NCBI GenBank assembly: GCA_964545285.1
Contig: CAZJEW010000019.1
Location: 1-24,860 of the forward strand
Direction of reading: 5' to 3'
DNA: 24,860 nt
From: CAG-1000 sp964545285
GTDB lineage: Bacteria; Bacillota_I; Bacilli_A; RF39; UBA660
In this document: in pieces, positions 14,602-23,124 of the stretch
Position numbering within the stretch: the first letter of the stretch is position 1
How the letters are laid out: every line of letters starts with the position of its first letter
Program-made: the position numbers and the translations under genes
The notes under the pieces: model-generated
Databases searched by the model: none
The model's input: only the letters and a program-made list of their open reading frames with translations
What the model was told of the DNA's origin: nothing

Positions 14602-16218
14602 GTGAAAAGAGACATTTTTATAGGTGGTGCTTGGCCATATGCTAATTATTTACTACACATCGGTCATTTAGCAGCTTTGTTACCCGGAGATATAATAGCA
14701 AGATATTATAGAGAAAATGGTGATAATGTCATGTATGTATCTGGTTCTGATACTCGCGGAACTCCGATTACTGAAAGGGCTAAAAAGGAGGGAAAAACTC
14801 CTAAAGAAATTGCAACTTTTTATCATAATGAATTTGTTAAAACATTTAATAATTTGAATTTCTCTTATGATTTGTATACATCAACAATGGATGAATATCA
14901 TGAAAATCAAGTTGAGAATTATATTTTAACGTTAATGAAAAACGGATATATTTATGAAAAAACAATTTTGCAAGATTACTGTGAAAAATGTAATAAATTT
15001 TTATCTGATAGAGAAATAGAAGGAACTTGTCCTCATTGTGGTGGTAAAGCTTCTGGAGATCAATGTGATGATTGTTTAACTTCGTTAAATGCTGATGAAG
15101 TTTTAGATAAACATTGTAAAGAATGTGGAAATATTACAGGAGAGAAGGAGAATAAACATTTATATTTTAAGTTATCTGCATTTCAAAACGATTTAGAAAA
15201 ATTCGCAGAAGAAAATGGTAAAAATTGGAGAACACAAGCTTATACTGAAACAAAAAAGTTTTTAAAAATGGGATTAATAGATAGAGCTATTACTAGACAA
15301 CTTGACTGGGGAATTGAAGTTCCTATAGATGGTTATAAAGATAAAAGGATTTACGTTTGGATAGAGGCTGTATTAGGATATTTAACAACAGGAAAAAGAT
15401 TTTCGGAAACGAACGGTATTGATTTCGATAAATACATGAGTAAAGATAATGATAATCTTAGGACATATTTTGTACATGGAAAAGATAATATAACATTTCA
15501 TTCTATTATTTATCCTGCGCTTTTAATTGGTTTAAAGAACAATTATCAATTACCAAAATATGAAATATCAAGTGGTTATGTTAATATGAATTCAGAAAAA
15601 ATGAGTAAGTCAAAAGGAAATTTTATTATAGTAAATGATTTATTAAAGAATTATGATGTAGACACTGTTAGATTTTATATGACTATGTTTGGACCTGAAA
15701 AGAGCGATATGAGTTTTAACGAAGATGATTTAATACAAACTCATAATAAATTTTTAGTTGGTGTGTTAGGTAACTTTGTTAATCGTAATTTATCTTTTAT
15801 ATTGAAGAAATTTGATGGAGTTATTTCAACTGGTAAGGTTGATGAAAAAGTAAAGAACTTAACGAAACTAGCTTTTGAAAATATTGGAGCATTAATTGAA
15901 AAAGGTGAGTTGAAACAAGCAATGCAAGAAATAATGGCTTATATTACATATGGAAATAAATATTATGATGAATGTCAACCTTGGGTACAGGTAAAAGAAA
16001 ATATTAATGCATTTAATGACACCACATATACATGTGTTTACATGATGAATAATATAGCAAATTTAATTTGTCCTATAATGCCTGATACATCAAAAAAGAT
16101 AAAAAATATTTTGAAACAAACACAACAATGTGAATGGAAAGAATCAATAATTGATGGTAAATTAATAATTGATTCATCTCCATTATTATTTCAACGCATA
16201 GAAGGAAAAAACAATTAA
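14602..16218 (+). CDS. metG: Methionyl-tRNA synthetase
   Basis: A class I aminoacyl-tRNA synthetase of 538 residues that charges tRNA-Met with methionine. The HIGH motif is at residues 19-22 and KMSKS at about 333-337. The connective-peptide region holds two complete four-cysteine zinc knuckles (Cys 127/130 with 143/146, and 155/158 with 172/175), as in the MetG1 form. It has the anticodon-binding helical domain but no C-terminal tRNA-binding (EMAP-like) domain. The start is GTG 14602, eight bases after AAGGAG; GTG 14593 overlaps that site and is rejected. It leads an operon with two membrane-protein genes (gaps 11 and 20 bases). Confidence 0.96.
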   Translation: MKRDIFIGGAWPYANYLLHIGHLAALLPGDIIARYYRENGDNVMYVSGSDTRGTPITERAKKEGKTPKEIATFYHNEFVKTFNNLNFSYDLYTSTMDEYHENQVENYILTLMKNGYIYEKTILQDYCEKCNKFLSDREIEGTCPHCGGKASGDQCDDCLTSLNADEVLDKHCKECGNITGEKENKHLYFKLSAFQNDLEKFAEENGKNWRTQAYTETKKFLKMGLIDRAITRQLDWGIEVPIDGYKDKRIYVWIEAVLGYLTTGKRFSETNGIDFDKYMSKDNDNLRTYFVHGKDNITFHSIIYPALLIGLKNNYQLPKYEISSGYVNMNSEKMSKSKGNFIIVNDLLKNYDVDTVRFYMTMFGPEKSDMSFNEDDLIQTHNKFLVGVLGNFVNRNLSFILKKFDGVISTGKVDEKVKNLTKLAFENIGALIEKGELKQAMQEIMAYITYGNKYYDECQPWVQVKENINAFNDTTYTCVYMMNNIANLICPIMPDTSKKIKNILKQTQQCEWKESIIDGKLIIDSSPLLFQRIEGKNN

Positions 16219-16229
16219 TTGGAGTTATT

Positions 16230-17102
16230 ATGAAGAATTTATTAAAATTAATGAGACTAAAGCATTATATTAAAAATATTTTAATATTTTTCCCTTTAAT
16301 TTTCAGTGGTAAACTAACTAATATAAATTCTTTTTTTTGTTGTCTTATTTCCTTTTTTGCATTTAGTTTGTCAGCTTCTTTTGTTTATATAATTAATGAT
16401 ATTAGAGACAAAGAGAATGATGCAAAACACGATATTAAAAAAAATAGGCCAATAGCTTCTGGAAAAGTAAGTGTTAAAAATGCTTTATTTTTTGCAATAT
16501 TATTATTAATAATTTCTTTTCTATTAAATTATTTTGCTACTAATGAATTATTCAATGTTAGTTTTATACTTTTAATTATATATATCATAATAAACATAAT
16601 GTATAGCTTTGGATTTAAAAATATTCCTTTATTAGATATAGTAATATTAGTTATAGGGTTTTTAATAAGAGTTTTATATGGAGCAACAATTATTAATGTT
16701 GAAGTTTCAAATTGGTTATATTTAACTATAATTGCAATATCATTTTATTTAGGATTAGGCAAAAGAAGAAACGAAATGTTAAAATCAGGATCTAAGTCTA
16801 GAAATGTATTAAAATATTATAATAAAGATTTTTTAGATAAAAATATGTATATGTGTCTATCTTTAGCAATAGTATTCTATTCTTTATGGACAGTAAATGT
16901 AACGACAGCAAAAAATCTAAGTGATTTATTTATTTGGACTGTGCCTCTAATAATACTTATATGTATGAAATATAGTATGGACATAGAAGGTGATAGTTAC
17001 GGTGATCCTGCTGATGTTATTATAAATGATAAAACTTTGCTATTATTATTAGGATTCTATGGAATAATAATGTTACTATTAATATATATACCTAAATTTT
17101 AA
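16230..17102 (+). CDS. UbiA-family polyprenyl-phosphate phosphoribosyltransferase-like protein
   Basis: 290 residues with about eight to nine membrane helices. The first polar motif, NDIRDKENDAKHD, fits the NDxxDxxxD site of UbiA prenyltransferases and is followed by KNRPIASG. RVLYGA lies in mid-protein. The second polar region reads DIEGDSYGDPADVIINDKTL, which resembles the DPPR-synthase pattern (xPExVxxxDxxL) more than the DxxxD of quinone enzymes. The best match is therefore decaprenyl-phosphate phosphoribosyltransferase (Rv3806c type), which moves 5-phosphoribose from PRPP onto a polyprenyl phosphate. The product would feed lipid-linked pentofuranose for envelope glycans. GGAG precedes the ATG. 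The polyprenyl length and sugar fate are unknown. Confidence 0.82.
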   Translation: MKNLLKLMRLKHYIKNILIFFPLIFSGKLTNINSFFCCLISFFAFSLSASFVYIINDIRDKENDAKHDIKKNRPIASGKVSVKNALFFAILLLIISFLLNYFATNELFNVSFILLIIYIIINIMYSFGFKNIPLLDIVILVIGFLIRVLYGATIINVEVSNWLYLTIIAISFYLGLGKRRNEMLKSGSKSRNVLKYYNKDFLDKNMYMCLSLAIVFYSLWTVNVTTAKNLSDLFIWTVPLIILICMKYSMDIEGDSYGDPADVIINDKTLLLLLGFYGIIMLLLIYIPKF

Positions 17103-17122
17103 TCATTTCAAGGAGTTAAATT

Positions 17123-18760
17123 ATGAAAAAAATATTTATATTTATTATTTCTATTTCTTTTGCTGCATTAACATCAGTAATAACTTTGAATACTTCATCT
17201 TTATCATGGACAATAAGTGTTTCAGTATCATTTATTACTGCTTTAATTATTTTAAATAAATTTCAATTACTTGAAAAAAATTTTAATAAACCATTTCTAT
17301 ATAAAGGAATAGATATAATATTTTCAATAGCATTAACTATATTTACAATTATTAATTTGCTAAATTCTTTTAAAAATAATAATTCATATTTAAATGTTTT
17401 TGTAGATAGAATTATTAATATTTTTTCATTACCTAATTCATTTCATTATCATTTAATAATATTTGCTTTTTTGATATCCGGTATGTCAATATTTTTTATA
17501 TATTTTTATTTAGTAAGACATATTTATCCGATCATTAAAAAGTTTATTAAATCTTTATCAATGACAGAAAAGTATTTTATTATTCTTTCTACACTTATTT
17601 TATCTATTTTTATTGTTATTATATATAGTAGTACTTCGGTATTTTATTATCCTGTTAATATTAAGGCAGAACGATATGATGTAATTTATACTACAGATAC
17701 CGGAGTTCAAATCGAATCTGATTCTTTTAAAAATTTTAGTGCACCGGAAAATGATATAAGGCAGCCATTATTTGCATTGTTTTCATATCCCTTTGGTTTA
17801 CTATCATCTGTTGGAGCAAAAGTATATTCTCATTTTTTTAATAACTATATATACTTTTATTCTGTTTTTATAGTCATTTTTCAAATTATTTGTTTAAATA
17901 TTATAGCAATATTGCTTGCAAGAATGGTTTGTAAAAAGAATTCATTATTATTTAAGTTGATTTATTGTTTATCTTTTCCATTTTTATTATTTGTATTTAA
18001 TATTGAACAATATGTTTTTGGATTATTTTGGTTAATAATTTTAATCTATTATTATGTTGTTAAAAATAAATTTAAAGTATTATTATTTTACGCATCTGCT
18101 GGTAGCTTAATTACTAATTCAATATTGTTACCTTTTTTAACGTTTAAAAAGCCTATTAAAAAATATATTATATCGGTAATTAAATATGGATTATTATTTA
18201 TTGTTTTAGCTATTGTTTTTGGACAATATGATACAGTGTTTTTTGTTAAGACTCCTATGAATGCATTATTAAGATTTGCTGGAACTGATATTGGTTATCA
18301 AAATAAAATAATTCAATTTTCTAATTTTGTATTGGGATGTTTTATTGCTCCCAAAAGTGAAATTAATTTAACTAGATTTATGCATCCGTCTTATCAATTA
18401 GTAAATAACAACTCATTTAATATAATAGGCTTTTTAATATTTATAATATGTATAATTTCTTTTTTGATGAATAAAAAAGAAAAGATTGTTAGAATTTCAT
18501 TTGGTTGGACTTTGTTGTCAATTCTTATTCTTGTGATTGTAGGTTGGGGAACAATGGAAAAGTGTTTGATAATATATTCTTTATATTTTTCTTGGTCATA
18601 TCTGATCCTTTTATATAAATTCTTTGATAAGCTTTTTGGTAAAAATAATTATATCTTAATGATTTGTATTATTATATGTTTTTTAGTATTAAATGTTCAA
18701 AGCATATATAATATTGTAAAATTTGGTATAGAGTTTTACCCATTTGTTTTTCATTTTTAA
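17123..18760 (+). CDS. Polytopic membrane protein, possible GT-C glycosyltransferase
   Basis: A 545-residue protein with at least ten hydrophobic segments. One long outward loop (about residues 175-230) contains RYDVIYTTDTGVQIESDS and DIRQPLFALFSYPFG. A big multi-helix protein with an acidic extracytoplasmic loop is the layout of GT-C glycosyltransferases, which use polyprenyl-phosphate sugars; no diagnostic motif is certain. The gene lies 20 bases after the UbiA-type gene with an AAGGAG site, so it is the natural candidate for the enzyme that uses the lipid-linked sugar made there. The membrane nature is certain and the enzyme class is an inference from context. Confidence 0.7.
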   Translation: MKKIFIFIISISFAALTSVITLNTSSLSWTISVSVSFITALIILNKFQLLEKNFNKPFLYKGIDIIFSIALTIFTIINLLNSFKNNNSYLNVFVDRIINIFSLPNSFHYHLIIFAFLISGMSIFFIYFYLVRHIYPIIKKFIKSLSMTEKYFIILSTLILSIFIVIIYSSTSVFYYPVNIKAERYDVIYTTDTGVQIESDSFKNFSAPENDIRQPLFALFSYPFGLLSSVGAKVYSHFFNNYIYFYSVFIVIFQIICLNIIAILLARMVCKKNSLLFKLIYCLSFPFLLFVFNIEQYVFGLFWLIILIYYYVVKNKFKVLLFYASAGSLITNSILLPFLTFKKPIKKYIISVIKYGLLFIVLAIVFGQYDTVFFVKTPMNALLRFAGTDIGYQNKIIQFSNFVLGCFIAPKSEINLTRFMHPSYQLVNNNSFNIIGFLIFIICIISFLMNKKEKIVRISFGWTLLSILILVIVGWGTMEKCLIIYSLYFSWSYLILLYKFFDKLFGKNNYILMICIIICFLVLNVQSIYNIVKFGIEFYPFVFHF

Positions 18761-18769
18761 AAATAATAA

Positions 18770-18801
18770 TTTTACATAAGTTTTTCGCAACTTTTACATA
18801 A
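18770..18801 (+). repeat. Direct repeat TTTTACATAA, 22-base period
   Basis: TTTTACATAA occurs at 18770-18779 and 18792-18801, starts 22 bases apart, about two helical turns. It lies between the metG operon and the promoter of the next gene; possibly an operator pair. Confidence 0.5.
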
Positions 18802-18823
18802 TAGTTTTAATTGTATTAATATA

Positions 18824-18845
18824 TGTTATAATTATATTAAGGAGA
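18824..18845 (+). promoter_or_regulatory. Extended -10 promoter and ribosome binding site of the 18852 gene
   Basis: TGTTATAAT (18824-18832) is an extended -10 box; AAGGAG (18839-18844) lies seven bases before ATG 18852. Confidence 0.6.
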
Positions 18846-18851
18846 ATTAAT

Positions 18852-20066
18852 ATGAATAATAAAAAGAAAATTATTATATTTTTAATTGTTTTATTAATAG
18901 TTATCGTGTCTTTTATAGCATTTTGGGTTATAAAAAAATATAAAAACAATGTAATTGAATGTCAATCTATTTCAGGCGGATCTTTTAGTCTTATATTTGA
19001 TACAAATGAAGGAAACGAAATTGATTCAATGCCAATATGTATCGCATGTGGACCTGATACATATGGTGATTTGCCCACACCTGTAAAAGACAATTATGTT
19101 TTTTCAGGATGGTATTATGACAAAGAACTAACAAAAGAAGTTAAAACAACGAGTACTTTGGATATAGAAGCTGAAGTATTAAAAGATAAGGATGGATGCA
19201 TAATTGGTTATAATGATATTACTTTATATGCTAAATGGGGAGAAGATTTGATTGAAGTTTCATCTATTTCATTAAATCAGAAAAGTATATCTTTAACAGT
19301 TGGAAGTACTCAAAATGTTGAGGTGACAATAGAACCAATAGATGCTACTAATAAAGTACTTAAGTGGACAACGAGTAATGAATTAATAGCTACAGTGAAA
19401 GATGGTAAAATTACTGGACTTAAAATTGGGAATGCAATAATTACAGTTGAATCTTATAATGGTAAAGTAGCAACTGTGAAAGTGAATGTTATTGAAGCTA
19501 TACCAACATATAAATGTGAAGATGGTTATTCATTAAATGGTACAAAGTGTATAAAAACTCTTACTATAAAAGCTAGTTATGTATGCCCTGAAAATACCAC
19601 TGAAATCAGTGATGTTTGTGTTACACTTGTTGGCAATAAAAAAGTTGAAGCAGATAAAGTTTGTCCTTCCAAAATGCTACCTGATGGTTCAGGAGGAACC
19701 TCTGGTTTTAACGGAGTACTATATACGCAAGGGCTAACAGGTTGCGCGTACAGAGAAATGACAGAATATACTACACAATCATCTTGTATCTCAGAATATT
19801 GCTATCAAGGAAATAAATGTATATGGTTAAGCTCAAGAAATAAATGCTATTTCACAACAACTACTGATTACACTTCTTCCTGTTCAGATACAGCAAATTA
19901 CATATATGTAAAGGATCCAAATCAATATGAGAATATTAATGGTTTGAATGGTGGATGTTATCCAAAACAAAATAAGACTGGATATTGTAGTGATTCTAGC
20001 TATACATTTATGGGTGATGGCACTTGTACAAAAACTATAGTTGAGAATGCTATTAAATCATCTTAA
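18852..20066 (+). CDS. Cysteine-rich surface protein with InlB-type and Ig-like domains
   Basis: 404 residues. A short basic start and one transmembrane segment (about 8-28) form an uncleaved anchor. An InlB/Listeria-Bacteroides-type repeat follows (about 45-130: LIFDTNEGNEID, then GWYYDKELTKEV, then DITLYAKWG) with an unusual Cys-containing insertion (ICIACGPDTYGDLP). A bacterial Ig-like Big_2 domain comes next (about 135-214: SLNQKSISLTVGSTQNVEV, KWTTSNELIATV, GKITGLKIGNAIITV). The rest (about 220-400) is rich in cysteine, with YKCEDGYSLNGTKC and related Y/G-C units, and probably disulfide-knotted. It has its own promoter and terminator. Adhesion or a scaffold role is likely; no enzyme motif is seen. 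Confidence 0.78.
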   Translation: MNNKKKIIIFLIVLLIVIVSFIAFWVIKKYKNNVIECQSISGGSFSLIFDTNEGNEIDSMPICIACGPDTYGDLPTPVKDNYVFSGWYYDKELTKEVKTTSTLDIEAEVLKDKDGCIIGYNDITLYAKWGEDLIEVSSISLNQKSISLTVGSTQNVEVTIEPIDATNKVLKWTTSNELIATVKDGKITGLKIGNAIITVESYNGKVATVKVNVIEAIPTYKCEDGYSLNGTKCIKTLTIKASYVCPENTTEISDVCVTLVGNKKVEADKVCPSKMLPDGSGGTSGFNGVLYTQGLTGCAYREMTEYTTQSSCISEYCYQGNKCIWLSSRNKCYFTTTTDYTSSCSDTANYIYVKDPNQYENINGLNGGCYPKQNKTGYCSDSSYTFMGDGTCTKTIVENAIKSS

Positions 20067-20077
20067 TTAAATATAAA

Positions 20078-20101
20078 CTAATTGTAAAATTAGCTTTTTT
20101 T
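20078..20101 (+). terminator. Intrinsic terminator after the Cys-rich surface gene
   Basis: CTAATT (20078-20083), GTAA loop, AATTAG (20088-20093), C, then seven Ts. Confidence 0.8.
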
Positions 20102-20123
20102 ACATTATATGAAAATAATAGTA

Positions 20124-20151
20124 TTTACAATTAATTTTGTTTTGATATAAT
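20124..20151 (+). promoter_or_regulatory. SigA-type promoter of the double NlpC/P60 gene
   Basis: TTTACA (20124-20129), 16-base spacer, TATAAT (20146-20151). An AGGTG site precedes the ATG at 20185. Confidence 0.7.
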
Positions 20152-20184
20152 TAGACTAGAGAGTAAATAGTAAACAGGTGATTT

Positions 20185-22482
20185 ATGAAAAACAAATTTA
20201 TATTATTTTTATTTTTAATTTTGTTAATTATTCCTTTTAAGATTAATGCATTAACAGAAAATGAGGCTAGAAAAATAATTACTGATTATGCATATTATTT
20301 GTATTCTAATAAAAAATCTGAAATAGTTTATGTATCTCCAAAGGATGTTGAATTAGAAAAAATATATTTAGGATTTACTACTAAAACAGATAGTGGTAAT
20401 AAATATTATGCTATGGATTGTAATGCATTTGTAAGTTTTATATTATATAATGCATTACAAATGCAAGTAAATAGTAATGGAAAAATATCACAACCTCAAT
20501 CTGGTGATGGATATTTGACTAGTTCAGGCAGAGTGGCATTAAATGGATATGATGGTTGGTCTTCTCATAGTTCTTATTATAGTTCTAAAAGTTATCGTTT
20601 AAGTAAGGGGCAAACTATACAAAGTGCTGTTAGTTCATACGATATTATAAATAAATTAGAACCAGGAGATTTAATTGGTGTAATAGGATATAGTAGTAGT
20701 TCTTATTCAAATTTGGATTCTGTAAATAAATCATCTCACATTATGCTTTATCTTGGAAATGGTAAATATATTCACAATAGAGGAAGCGGTGTAGGCATAG
20801 ACTCTTTAGACAGCATCTCATATGGAAGCAGAATGGGATCTTCTTTTGCAGATAGTAAGGGAAACACTGGGCCACATGGCTCAATTACAATTTTAAAATT
20901 AAAAAACTTTGAAAATCTTTCTGCAGAATTATTAAATAGTTTTAGATTTCCAGATGGAATAGGAAATTTAGTTATTAGTAAAATTTCAAGTAGCTCTAAT
21001 GATGAATCAAATGATGATGATAATGTTTCAAGTGGTGCATCTGATAATATTTCAAATACGTCAAATAGTTCAGGAGGTTCATCTAGTGGTTCAAGTTCAT
21101 ATACTAGTGGTACATATGTAACTGTAACTGGTCTACGTTTTTGTGAAAGATCAGATATTGCTTCTTCAATAAGATTAATAGGAGAAATAATTAAAATAAT
21201 AAGGATAATTGTTCCAATTATATTGATTGTTTCGTGTATAATCTCGATGGTCAAAGCAATTATTAATGTTAATGAAAATAAGAATGTTATGCGTTCTGTA
21301 TCATTAAAAGCAATATCAGCAGTTATGATATTTCTAGTTCCAACTTTTATTTCAATTATTTTAAAGTTAAATAATTATAATTTTAATTTTGAAGAATGTT
21401 TAACTCTTGCTAAAAATCCAAAAGCTGTTGTAGAATATGTTGAAGGCACTGCATATACGAATGATAGTAACATTTCTACTGAAGATAACGGGGATAAAGA
21501 TGGCAATTCATCAGAAAACAATACATCTAAAGAAAATAATTTAAGTTTAAATAAGAATGGAACGTATATAACATTAAAGAATAGTGATGTTACAGGATAT
21601 TATTTTTCAAATTCAAAAGAAAATATTTCTGTTAACGATTCTAAGTGGATTAGTTCAACAAAAGAAGATATAGACTTTGTATTACTTCCTGGGGAGTATT
21701 ATATTTACTCTAAAAATAGTAGTGGTAGTATATCCGAAAAACATATTAACATTAACACTTCAGATATTGTGGTAACTAATGATGTAGCCGATATTAGTTT
21801 ATTGAAAACTGATTTAAGTGAGTATTTATTAAGTAAGGGGTCTTCACTAGAACAACTTAATGATGCTATTGCAAGATCAGTATATATAGCCGGAGGAAGT
21901 ACAAAATCTGGAGCTGCGGCTGCAAGTCTTGCCTTAACACAAATATTATATAAGAATTATAAAATTAAAATTCCTTATGGAAATACTCATGGGGTTCATT
22001 TGGTTAAAGGGGCTGTATCATCTTGGGGATCAACTAATGTCTCGGGGAATGAAAAAAAAGCAAAATTTAACAATGTAGGAATTCATTGCGGAGGGTTTGT
22101 TTCATGGAGCTATTATCAAGCTAATTTTAGTATGAATAGCGGAATAGGTTCTTCAGCACAATTATGTAGATGGAGCTATGGTGATTTAAAGCGTATAACG
22201 AATTCAAATAAAGGCTCTATAGGAGATGTTCTAACTTATGCAACAGAGTGTGACAAAGGAAAACATGTAGCAGTAATCAATGCAATTGATAGCATTGGAT
22301 ACTATTATACGGAAGCAAATGCTAGTTTATCTGTTATAAATGAAGTTAGAACTTTAACAAATAATATTGGAGTTGTAACATCATATAGTCGTTTCTCAGA
22401 AAATAAATGGAAATCATATTTGGATATGACAAAAACAGTAAATGGTAAGGCAATGAGCAATTCATTGGAAACAGGTTTTTAA
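20185..22482 (+). CDS. Double NlpC/P60-like protein with a VirB2/TrbC-like membrane hairpin
   Basis: 765 residues in six parts. A signal peptide (1-22) ends KINA. The first cysteine-peptidase-like domain (about 25-240) has Cys 79 in AMDCNAFVSFIL, EPGDLIGVIGY, His 185 in SSHIMLYLG and KYIHN: the NlpC/P60 Cys-His layout. A Ser/Asp-rich linker (265-308) follows. Two membrane helices (about 328-360 and 374-395) are joined by a basic loop and flanked by Cys 320 and Cys 405, resembling VirB2/TrbC-type pilin-like proteins. A beta-rich domain (about 455-525) comes next. The second catalytic-like domain (about 555-750) has Cys 635 in GIHCGGFVSWSYY, GSIGDVLTY, His 694 in GKHVAVINA and YYTEAN. Both enzyme domains would lie outside, tethered by the hairpin, and probably cut peptidoglycan peptides. 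It is monocistronic. Confidence 0.8.
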   Translation: MKNKFILFLFLILLIIPFKINALTENEARKIITDYAYYLYSNKKSEIVYVSPKDVELEKIYLGFTTKTDSGNKYYAMDCNAFVSFILYNALQMQVNSNGKISQPQSGDGYLTSSGRVALNGYDGWSSHSSYYSSKSYRLSKGQTIQSAVSSYDIINKLEPGDLIGVIGYSSSSYSNLDSVNKSSHIMLYLGNGKYIHNRGSGVGIDSLDSISYGSRMGSSFADSKGNTGPHGSITILKLKNFENLSAELLNSFRFPDGIGNLVISKISSSSNDESNDDDNVSSGASDNISNTSNSSGGSSSGSSSYTSGTYVTVTGLRFCERSDIASSIRLIGEIIKIIRIIVPIILIVSCIISMVKAIINVNENKNVMRSVSLKAISAVMIFLVPTFISIILKLNNYNFNFEECLTLAKNPKAVVEYVEGTAYTNDSNISTEDNGDKDGNSSENNTSKENNLSLNKNGTYITLKNSDVTGYYFSNSKENISVNDSKWISSTKEDIDFVLLPGEYYIYSKNSSGSISEKHININTSDIVVTNDVADISLLKTDLSEYLLSKGSSLEQLNDAIARSVYIAGGSTKSGAAAASLALTQILYKNYKIKIPYGNTHGVHLVKGAVSSWGSTNVSGNEKKAKFNNVGIHCGGFVSWSYYQANFSMNSGIGSSAQLCRWSYGDLKRITNSNKGSIGDVLTYATECDKGKHVAVINAIDSIGYYYTEANASLSVINEVRTLTNNIGVVTSYSRFSENKWKSYLDMTKTVNGKAMSNSLETGF

Positions 22483-22490
22483 AAATAATT

Positions 22491-22516
22491 ATATATTTAA
22501 TATCGATTAAATATAT
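22491..22516. repeat. Perfect 11-base inverted repeat before the UDG gene
   Basis: ATATATTTAAT (22491-22501), ATCG, ATTAAATATAT (22506-22516). It starts nine bases after the stop of the previous gene and ends just before GGGGAG. There is no T run, so an operator or mRNA stem near the ribosome binding site is as likely as a terminator. Confidence 0.5.
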
Positions 22517-22536
22517 TGGGGAGTATAAAAATATTA

Positions 22537-23124
22537 ATGCAAAAAGAATTTGATACTTTAATAAATAATTTGAAAAAATGTGAAATATGTAAAGAAAAGT
22601 TTGGATTCCAGCCACATCCAATCTTTTTGGGAAATATTAACTCTAAAATTGTTCAAATAAGTCAAGCGCCTTCCGCAATTGTTCATAAAACATTAAAACC
22701 TTTTACCGATCAAAGTGGGAAAAAATTAAAATATGAGTGGTATTTGATTGATGATGAAACATTTTATAATCCAAACAATTTTTATATTGCTTCTCTTGCT
22801 CATTGTTACCCTGGAAAGGATAATAATGGAAATGATAGAAAACCACCAAAGATTTGTTATGAAACATGGATAAAAAAAGAACTGAAATATATTAATAATA
22901 AAATGTATATAATAATAGGTGCAAAATCCGCAAAAGTGTTTTTTCCAAAAGATGATTTTAATAAATTGATTTTTAAAAATAATTATATTAATGGTAAATT
23001 AACAATAGTATTACCACATCCATCACCACTTAATATTAAATGGTTTAAAGATCACCCTGATTTTTTGAATAAAAGAGTATTCAAAATAAGAAAGATTGTA
23101 AATAGTGTCTTAGAAACAAAATAA
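22537..23124 (+). CDS. Uracil-DNA glycosylase superfamily protein, Fe-S type
   Basis: A 195-residue protein of the family 4/5 type. Four cysteines have the layout of a 4Fe-4S cluster: C15-x2-C18 (KKCEICKEKFG) near the N-terminus and C90-x16-C107 (LAHCYPG to KICYETW). Motif 1 is IVQISQAPSAI, where the family usually reads GxAPG. The PFTDQSGKKL segment matches the PFxGxSGxxL of the superfamily, and motif 2 is LPHPSPLN. The family removes uracil or other damaged bases from DNA. Because motif 1 lacks the usual acidic catalytic neighbour, substrate and activity are uncertain. ATG 22537 is chosen; the TTG at 22516 overlaps the GGGGAG, although the 13-base gap from that site is long. Confidence 0.78.
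   Translation: MQKEFDTLINNLKKCEICKEKFGFQPHPIFLGNINSKIVQISQAPSAIVHKTLKPFTDQSGKKLKYEWYLIDDETFYNPNNFYIASLAHCYPGKDNNGNDRKPPKICYETWIKKELKYINNKMYIIIGAKSAKVFFPKDDFNKLIFKNNYINGKLTIVLPHPSPLNIKWFKDHPDFLNKRVFKIRKIVNSVLETK

Noticed and set aside
20772..21254. 160-codon minus-strand frame inside the double NlpC/P60 gene
   Set aside because: It is a mirror of the Ser-rich linker and helices, with no start signal or recognisable protein.
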